This document shows positions 59,205-64,000 of a stretch of DNA of 64,000 bases, piece after piece. Position numbers and translations under genes: made by a program. The notes under the pieces are model-generated. The model did not search any database and had not been told where the DNA came from. It saw only the letters and a program-made list of their open reading frames with translations. The stretch spans positions 372,001 to 436,000 of the forward strand of contig NZ_CP085036.1 of the NCBI RefSeq assembly GCF_020535405.1. Reading direction: 5' to 3'. Within the stretch, counting starts at the first letter, position 1, and each line of letters starts with the position of its first letter. This DNA comes from Antiquaquibacter oligotrophicus. GTDB lineage: Bacteria; Actinomycetota; Actinomycetes; Actinomycetales; Microbacteriaceae.

Positions 59205-60533
59205 TTACAGGATGGAGATCGGCTTGACGATATCGGCATACGCGAGCAGCAACGTCATGCCGGCGAGAATGATCGAAACCACGAGCGTGACGGGGATGAA
59301 TCGCGCCGTATCTACGGGCCCCGGATCGGGTTTGCCCCGCAAGGCCGCGAACTTGCGACGAATCGCCTCCCACAGCGCACCAGCCACGTGTCCTCCATCG
59401 AGCGGGAGGAGCGGGATGAGGTTGAACACAAAGAGCGCGATGTTGAGGGATGCCAGGAGCTGCACGAGCGTCGCGGCGCGATCGGCCACGGGCGCTGCGC
59501 TCAGGCTCGTGACCTCGCCAGCGATTCGCCCGATCCCAACGACTCCGATCGGGCCGTTCGGGTCCCTCTCCTCGGGACCGAAGGCCGCGATGGCGATGTC
59601 GACGAGTCTCTGAGGAAGGGTGATGACGATCTGGACGACGCGTACGACGTTGTCACCGACCGCGGGGAGCACTGCCGTCACGGGCTGTTGCACGTTGACC
59701 GTTGCCGGCCCGATCCCGAGGAACCCGACCTCCTCCGTGATCGGGTTGCCGTCGGCATCCTCGGCAATCTCGCCCGTGGCCGTTGTCGCATAACGCTCGG
59801 ACAGGAGAGGCACGGCGCGCAGCGTGACGTCGGACCCGCCCCGCTCGACCACGAAGGTGAGTTCTTCGCCGGGAGACTCCCTGATGATTTCCGTTGCCTG
59901 CGTCCACTCCTCGATCGCCTGACCATCGATACTCACGATGCGGTCGCCAGGTTCGATGCCCGCGGCGAGCGCGGGCGACGCGGCATCCCCGGGAGCGCAC
60001 TCCTGACTCGAGCTCGAAGCCGGGATCACACACTCGTTGACGCGACCGATCGTCGTACTGAGCTGCGGGATGCCGAACCCACACAGCACGATCGCGTACA
60101 GCAGCACACCGAGCAGAAGGTTCATGACGGGTCCACCGAGCATGATGATGATGCGCTTGGGGACGGGCAGCCGGTAGAAGGCTCTACTCTCGTCGACGTC
60201 GACGAGAGTGTCCGCGCTCAGCTGTCGAGCATCCTGAACGAGGGTGTCGAAGATGCTTGTGGTCGCGGTTCGACTGCGCCCGCCCGGCCGGCGAGGCGGG
60301 AACATCCCCGCCATGGAGATGTATCCGCCGAGTGGCAGCGCCTTGATTCCGTACTGTGTTTCGCCACGACGGAACGACAGCACGGTCGGCCCGAAACCGA
60401 TCATGTACTGACTGACGCGCACACCGAACTTTTTCGCGGGGAGCAGATGCCCCACTTCGTGAAGTCCGATGGACAACGCCAGTCCCACGAGCACGATCAG
60501 GATGCCGAGAACGTACAGCAGTACCGATTCCAC
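59205..60533 (-). CDS. rseP: Site-2 protease (M50 family, RseP/Rip1-like)
   Basis: A 442-residue intramembrane metalloprotease. HEVGH at residues ~25-29 and the C-terminal LDGGH supply the zinc ligands. PDZ domain ~190-270 (ALAAGIEPGDRIVSIDGQAIEEW). About four membrane helices. Such proteases cut membrane-bound anti-sigma factors in stress signalling. The dxr-rseP-ispG order is typical. Leaderless GTG start (TAATCT, 6 nt). Confidence 0.94.
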   Translation of the reverse strand: MESVLLYVLGILIVLVGLALSIGLHEVGHLLPAKKFGVRVSQYMIGFGPTVLSFRRGETQYGIKALPLGGYISMAGMFPPRRPGGRSRTATTSIFDTLVQDARQLSADTLVDVDESRAFYRLPVPKRIIIMLGGPVMNLLLGVLLYAIVLCGFGIPQLSTTIGRVNECVIPASSSSQECAPGDAASPALAAGIEPGDRIVSIDGQAIEEWTQATEIIRESPGEELTFVVERGGSDVTLRAVPLLSERYATTATGEIAEDADGNPITEEVGFLGIGPATVNVQQPVTAVLPAVGDNVVRVVQIVITLPQRLVDIAIAAFGPEERDPNGPIGVVGIGRIAGEVTSLSAAPVADRAATLVQLLASLNIALFVFNLIPLLPLDGGHVAGALWEAIRRKFAALRGKPDPGPVDTARFIPVTLVVSIILAGMTLLLAYADIVKPISIL

Positions 60534-60539
60534 GGCGTC

Positions 60540-60545
60540 AGATTA
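60540..60545 (-). promoter_or_regulatory. Leaderless -10 element of rseP
   Basis: TAATCT lies 6 nt before the GTG at 60533, minus strand. Confidence 0.45.
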
Positions 60546-60551
60546 CCCAGT

Positions 60552-61628
60552 TCATGCTGACAACAGGCTGTCGGCCGCCGAACGCGCCCACCGTTCCGCC
60601 GCGAGGACGCCGTCAAGACTCAGCTCGCCGCCCTGGTGCTCGCCGACAACTCGTTCGATGGTCGGCACGATGTCGAGGTAGCCGATAGCCCCGGCGTGGA
60701 AGGCCATGACCGCCTGCTCATTGGCGGCGTTGAAGACGGCAGGGAACGTCCCCCCGGCCTCGCCGACCAGCTTGGCGAGGCGAACGGCGGGAAATGCCTC
60801 CTCGTCGAGCGGGGCAAACGTCCACTCACTCGCGGTCGTCCAGTCGAGGGGCACCCCGACACCGGCAACGCGGTCCGGCCATCCAAGACCGAGCGAGATG
60901 GGAAGTCGCATGTCGGGAGGGCTCGCCTGCGCGATCGTCGAACCGTCGACGAACTCCACCATGGAGTGGACGATGGATTGCGGATGCACCGTCACCTCGA
61001 TGCGGTCGTACGGCACGTCGAATAGCAGATGGGCCTCGATCACCTCGAGACCCTTATTGACGAGCGTCGATGAGTTCGTCGTGACCACCAGGCCCATGTC
61101 CCACGTGGGGTGGGCGAGGGCTTCCGCGGGAGTCACCTGTGCGAGCGAGTCGCGACTGCGGCCGCGAAACGGCCCGCCGGAAGCGGTGAGGATGAGACGG
61201 CTCACCTCGGAGGCAGAGCCCGAGCGTAGGGCCTGCGCGATAGCCGAGTGCTCGGAGTCGACGGGAACGATCTGACCGGGAGCGGCGACGGATGTCACGA
61301 GGTCGCCGCCCACGATGAGGCTCTCCTTGTTGGCGAGAGCCAGGGTCGCTCCCGCGTCGAGCGCGGCGAGGGTCGGTGCGAGGCCTACCGACCCCGTGAT
61401 GCCGTTGAGGACGACATCGGCACGCACGCTGCGAACGAGTCGTGCAGCGTCATCCGCTCCGAGCGCCGTCTCGGTGACGCCGAAACGCTCCGCTTGCTCG
61501 GCCACCATGTCGGCGTTCGACCCCGCGGCCAACCCCACAACGCGGAAGCGTTCGGGATTGGCCGCGATGACATCGAGCGCCTGAGTTCCTATCGAGCCCG
61601 TGGAGCCCAGGAGGATGACGTCGCGCAC
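60552..61628 (-). CDS. dxr: 1-deoxy-D-xylulose 5-phosphate reductoisomerase
   Basis: A 358-residue NADPH-dependent MEP-pathway enzyme. [14 protein letters not shown] at the N-terminus binds [16 protein letters not shown] and [10 protein letters not shown] bind metal and substrate. [18 protein letters not shown] [15 protein letters not shown] and the C-terminal NAANEQAV are family landmarks. GTG start with AGGTGA just upstream; the start lies 5 nt after the FKBP lipoprotein stop. It is followed by rseP. Confidence 0.95.
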   Translation of the reverse strand: MRDVILLGSTGSIGTQALDVIAANPERFRVVGLAAGSNADMVAEQAERFGVTETALGADDAARLVRSVRADVVLNGITGSVGLAPTLAALDAGATLALANKESLIVGGDLVTSVAAPGQIVPVDSEHSAIAQALRSGSASEVSRLILTASGGPFRGRSRDSLAQVTPAEALAHPTWDMGLVVTTNSSTLVNKGLEVIEAHLLFDVPYDRIEVTVHPQSIVHSMVEFVDGSTIAQASPPDMRLPISLGLGWPDRVAGVGVPLDWTTASEWTFAPLDEEAFPAVRLAKLVGEAGGTFPAVFNAANEQAVMAFHAGAIGYLDIVPTIERVVGEHQGGELSLDGVLAAERWARSAADSLLSA

Positions 61629-61633
61629 GTCAC

Positions 61634-62593
61634 CTAGCCGAGTCCGAGAATGTCCACAACAAAGACGAGCGTGTCGGTACCACCGATGTCCTCGCCTGCA
61701 CCCGCTTCCCCGTAACCGAACTCGGGCGGGATCACCGCGAGAACCTGAGAGCCGACGGTCTGACCGACGAGCGCCTGAGTGAAGCCCGGGATCACTCCGT
61801 TGACGTTGAACGTTGCGGGCTCGCCGCGCTCCCAGCTGGAGTCGAACGTCACGCCGGTGTTCCAGTTCAGGCCTTCGTAGTGAACAACCACGTCAGCGCC
61901 GTCGGTGACCTCGGGGCCGTCGCCCTTCTTGAGCACTGCAATCTGCAGGTCGGTGGGCGGTGCGCTGTCGGGAAGGGTGATGGTCGGACGCCCATCGGCG
62001 TCGAGCTCCACGGTCGGGAGGCCCGGGGTCGGCTCCTGGTCCTCTCCGTTCGCACGGGGAAGTGCGGGCTCCGGTGCCTCGGCGACCTCAATGATGTCGA
62101 CAACAAAAACGAGGCTCTCGTCGGCTGCGACTCCCAGCGTCTCTTGTCCGGCGTCGCCGAACGCGTCGATCGCGGGCACAACTCCGACCACACGGGAGCC
62201 CACGGTCGAGCATTCGAGAGTCTTGACGATGCCAGGAAGCAGGGCTGCCTCATCGAGCGTGAACTCGGCGACCGGCGTCTCGCCGTACTCGGTCGAGTCG
62301 AGCTCTTCGCCGCTCTCACCGTTGAAGACCTTGTATTCCACGAGCACGGTGTCGCCCTCGACAACCGTCTCACCGTCGCCCTGAATTGCGACGGTGCGCT
62401 GGGTCTCCTCGGCGGACACGGGGCTGGGGATCGTCACCTCGGGGGCAGCTCCGAAGTCGCCGCTGACCTCGATCGAGTCCGAGACCGAACCGGACGGCGT
62501 CGTCGGGCAGTCGGGAGTGGAAGCGCCGGGAGCGCAGGCGGCGAGCGACATCACCAGCCCAGCCGAGAGAAGAAGTGGGGTTGCTGCGCGCAC
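61634..62593 (-). CDS. FKBP-type peptidyl-prolyl isomerase lipoprotein (two FKBP domains)
   Basis: A 319-residue exported protein. A lipobox LAAC at Cys ~20 follows a hydrophobic signal. Two FKBP-type domains follow: the first (~75-165, [23 protein letters not shown]) is divergent; the second (~210-319) is canonical, with [41 protein letters not shown] and [12 protein letters not shown]. It probably assists folding of proteins outside the membrane. It starts with AAAGGTG 5 nt upstream and precedes dxr. Confidence 0.9.
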   Translation of the reverse strand: MRAATPLLLSAGLVMSLAACAPGASTPDCPTTPSGSVSDSIEVSGDFGAAPEVTIPSPVSAEETQRTVAIQGDGETVVEGDTVLVEYKVFNGESGEELDSTEYGETPVAEFTLDEAALLPGIVKTLECSTVGSRVVGVVPAIDAFGDAGQETLGVAADESLVFVVDIIEVAEAPEPALPRANGEDQEPTPGLPTVELDADGRPTITLPDSAPPTDLQIAVLKKGDGPEVTDGADVVVHYEGLNWNTGVTFDSSWERGEPATFNVNGVIPGFTQALVGQTVGSQVLAVIPPEFGYGEAGAGEDIGGTDTLVFVVDILGLG

Positions 62594-62643
62594 GAGGGCA
62601 CCTTTCGAGGGGGAATTGAGCGGAATGTCTCCCCTATCCTTGC

Positions 62644-63144
62644 CTACTCCGGCTGAGTCGTGGGTGTGGCTTTGCCTGCCACAACCTGGATGGTGGGCTC
62701 ATGGGCTACCGGAAAGGCGAGCGACGCGTTGATGAAACACAACTTCGCGGCGTCATCGTGCAGCCTGCGAGCCCGATCGGGGTCACCCGCTGAGATCGTC
62801 ACCTCGGGTCGCAGGGTCGCCGACACGAAGGCACCGCCGCCGTCGGCGTTTGTGCGAAGCAGGCCGGTGGCGGCATCCGCGTAACTTTCGACAACGACCC
62901 CCTCGCGCGTGGCCACGTAGAGGTAGCTCAAGAGGTGACACTGCACGAGCGAGGCGATCAAGAGCTGCTCCGGATTCCATCGATCGTGCGCCCCGTGGAA
63001 TGGCTTGTCGGCTGACGCGAGGATGCTCGGCAGACCGTCCACGGAGATCTCGGTATCGCGCCCAAACGCCCGCGGACCCGACGTACCGGTACCTCGATTG
63101 CCCAGCCAGCGCACGTCCACGCGGTAGTGATGGTCTGTTCGCAT
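62644..63144 (-). CDS. OsmC-family peroxiredoxin-like protein
   Basis: A 166-residue OsmC/Ohr-fold protein. The two thiol-reactive Cys are present: QCHLLSYLYVA (~85) and AAKLCFINASL (~145), with an intervening KPFHGAHDRWNPEQLL binding region. It likely reduces organic hydroperoxides. ATG 63144 begins MRTDHHYRVDVRW, the family start; a longer frame extends into the gabT promoter. It is divergent from gabT. Confidence 0.88.
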   Translation of the reverse strand: MRTDHHYRVDVRWLGNRGTGTSGPRAFGRDTEISVDGLPSILASADKPFHGAHDRWNPEQLLIASLVQCHLLSYLYVATREGVVVESYADAATGLLRTNADGGGAFVSATLRPEVTISAGDPDRARRLHDDAAKLCFINASLAFPVAHEPTIQVVAGKATPTTQPE

Positions 63145-63177
63145 CGCGTCCTGAGCCTTCTGCCCGCCGGGGGCGAA

Positions 63178-63183
63178 TAAACT
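63178..63183 (+). promoter_or_regulatory. -10 element of gabT
   Basis: TAAACT lies 10 nt before the ATG at 63194, giving a very short leader. It lies in the divergent OsmC/gabT gap. Confidence 0.35.
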
Positions 63184-63193
63184 TGGCCTCATT

Positions 63194-64000
63194 ATGACTG
63201 ACACCACCGTTGCCACCGGCACCCCCGACACCTCGGCACCAGTAACCCAGGAGCGGCGGGTGGTCACGGCGATCCCGGGACCCAAGTCGCAGGAGCTCCA
63301 CGCACGCCGTCTCGAGGTGGTCCCCGTCGGTGTGACCGCCGCCCTCCCCGTCTACATCGAGCGAGCCCACGGGGCGATCGTGGTCGACGTCGACGGCAAC
63401 CAGTTCATCGACCTCGGCGCCGGAATCGGCGTGACGACCATCGGTCACACCAACGATGCAGTGGTGGCCGCCGCCACAACCCAGCTCGACAGCGTCATCC
63501 ACACCCTGTTCACGATCACGCCGTACGAGTCCTATGTCCGTGTCGCGGAGCTGCTCGCCGCGCACACACCGGGCGACTTCGCGAAGAAGACCGTCCTCGT
63601 GAACTCGGGCGCCGAAGCCGTGGAGAACGGCGTCAAGATCGCCCGCAAATACACGGGCAAAAACGGGGTCGCCGTGCTCGACCACGCCTACCACGGTCGT
63701 ACCAACCTCACGATGGCCATGAACTTCAAGGCTGCCCCGTACGCGACCGGCTTCGGACCGCTCGCCGGCGACGTGTACCGCGCTCCGAACTCGTACCCGT
63801 TCCACGACGGACTCTCCGGGTCGGAGGCGGCACGCCGCACGATCTCGTACCTCGAGAAGACCGTCGGCGCGGACGACCTCGCGTGCCTCGTCGTCGAGCC
63901 CATCCAGGGCGAGGGCGGTTTTGTAGTGCCGGCAGAGGGCTACCTGCCCGCGCTCCAGGAGTGGTGCACCGCCAATGGCGTTGTGATGATCGCCGACGAG
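63194..64000 (+). CDS. gabT: 4-aminobutyrate aminotransferase (3' truncated by window edge)
   Basis: The first 269 residues of a class III PLP aminotransferase; the frame is open to the window end. VLVNSGAEAVENGVKIARKYTGK, AYHGRTNLTMAMN and VVEPIQGEGGF with the final IADE are typical of GabT; the PLP Lys lies beyond the window. It transfers the amino group of GABA to 2-oxoglutarate. The N-terminal ~25 residues are a short Thr-rich extension. A succinate-semialdehyde dehydrogenase partner may follow but is not in view. Confidence 0.92.
   Translation, partial: MTDTTVATGTPDTSAPVTQERRVVTAIPGPKSQELHARRLEVVPVGVTAALPVYIERAHGAIVVDVDGNQFIDLGAGIGVTTIGHTNDAVVAAATTQLDSVIHTLFTITPYESYVRVAELLAAHTPGDFAKKTVLVNSGAEAVENGVKIARKYTGKNGVAVLDHAYHGRTNLTMAMNFKAAPYATGFGPLAGDVYRAPNSYPFHDGLSGSEAARRTISYLEKTVGADDLACLVVEPIQGEGGFVVPAEGYLPALQEWCTANGVVMIADE

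Overview
The window is a compact, high-GC (roughly two-thirds G+C) bacterial chromosome segment that reads as an actinomycete, most likely a member of Microbacteriaceae/Micrococcales. Reasons: the nusA-ylxR-infB-rbfA and dxr-rseP-ispG-proS order, a Ku/LigD end-joining pair with a Lys-rich Ku tail, a mycofactocin-type SDR, a maltokinase, many GTG starts, and a strong leaderless-promoter pattern (TAnnnT exactly 6 nt before the start codon in front of many genes on both strands). The assignment is an inference from gene content and style, not from a marker-gene comparison. No tRNA, rRNA, CRISPR array, phage or insertion sequence was seen.

Layout. 1-3.6 kb: the 3' part of a GlxA-type AraC regulator facing a small oxidoreductase operon (GlcD-like flavoprotein, AhpD/CMD-like protein, SDR). 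3.7-10.6 kb: a DNA-repair block (Ada-AlkA fusion, Ku, three-domain LigD) with small membrane proteins. 10.6-19.0 kb: a polyprenyl diphosphate synthase gene divergent from a seven-gene, stop/start-coupled operon of the ebo type: MIPS-like cyclase, UbiA-family protein (EboC-like), TIM-barrel isomerase, EboA, TatD-like EboB, EboE and phosphodiesterase-like EboF. The dehydroquinate-synthase-like EboD expected from described ebo clusters is absent, and a divergent inositol-phosphate-synthase-like cyclase sits in its place. This is the most interesting system in the window.

19.0-36.2 kb: aspartase, a DUF2207 membrane protein, glycosyltransferase, two alpha/beta hydrolases, maltokinase, a SNF2 helicase, a second DUF2207 protein followed by three anchored extracytoplasmic proteins, an M20 peptidase, and a secreted GDPD preceded by an 11-bp-period direct repeat that resembles a response-regulator (Pho-type) box. 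36.2-41.5 kb: a deoxyribose/pentose operon (deoC, full ALDH, half-length ALDH, ribokinase) and a ROK glucokinase-like gene. 41.5-49.7 kb: MFS transporter, ribF, two small membrane proteins, truB, a panE-like reductase, a degenerate-P-loop kinase, mutY and a nei-like glycosylase. 49.7-64 kb: translation/transcription genes (rbfA, infB, ylxR, nusA, proS), isoprenoid genes (ispG, dxr), rseP, an FKBP lipoprotein, an OsmC protein, and the 5' part of gabT.

How it fits together. MEP-pathway genes (dxr, ispG) and the polyprenyl synthase supply isoprenoid precursors. The ebo-type operon could plausibly use a polyprenyl diphosphate with a cyclised sugar phosphate to build or export an unknown metabolite, but this is inference. 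Most other genes are housekeeping or peripheral metabolism.
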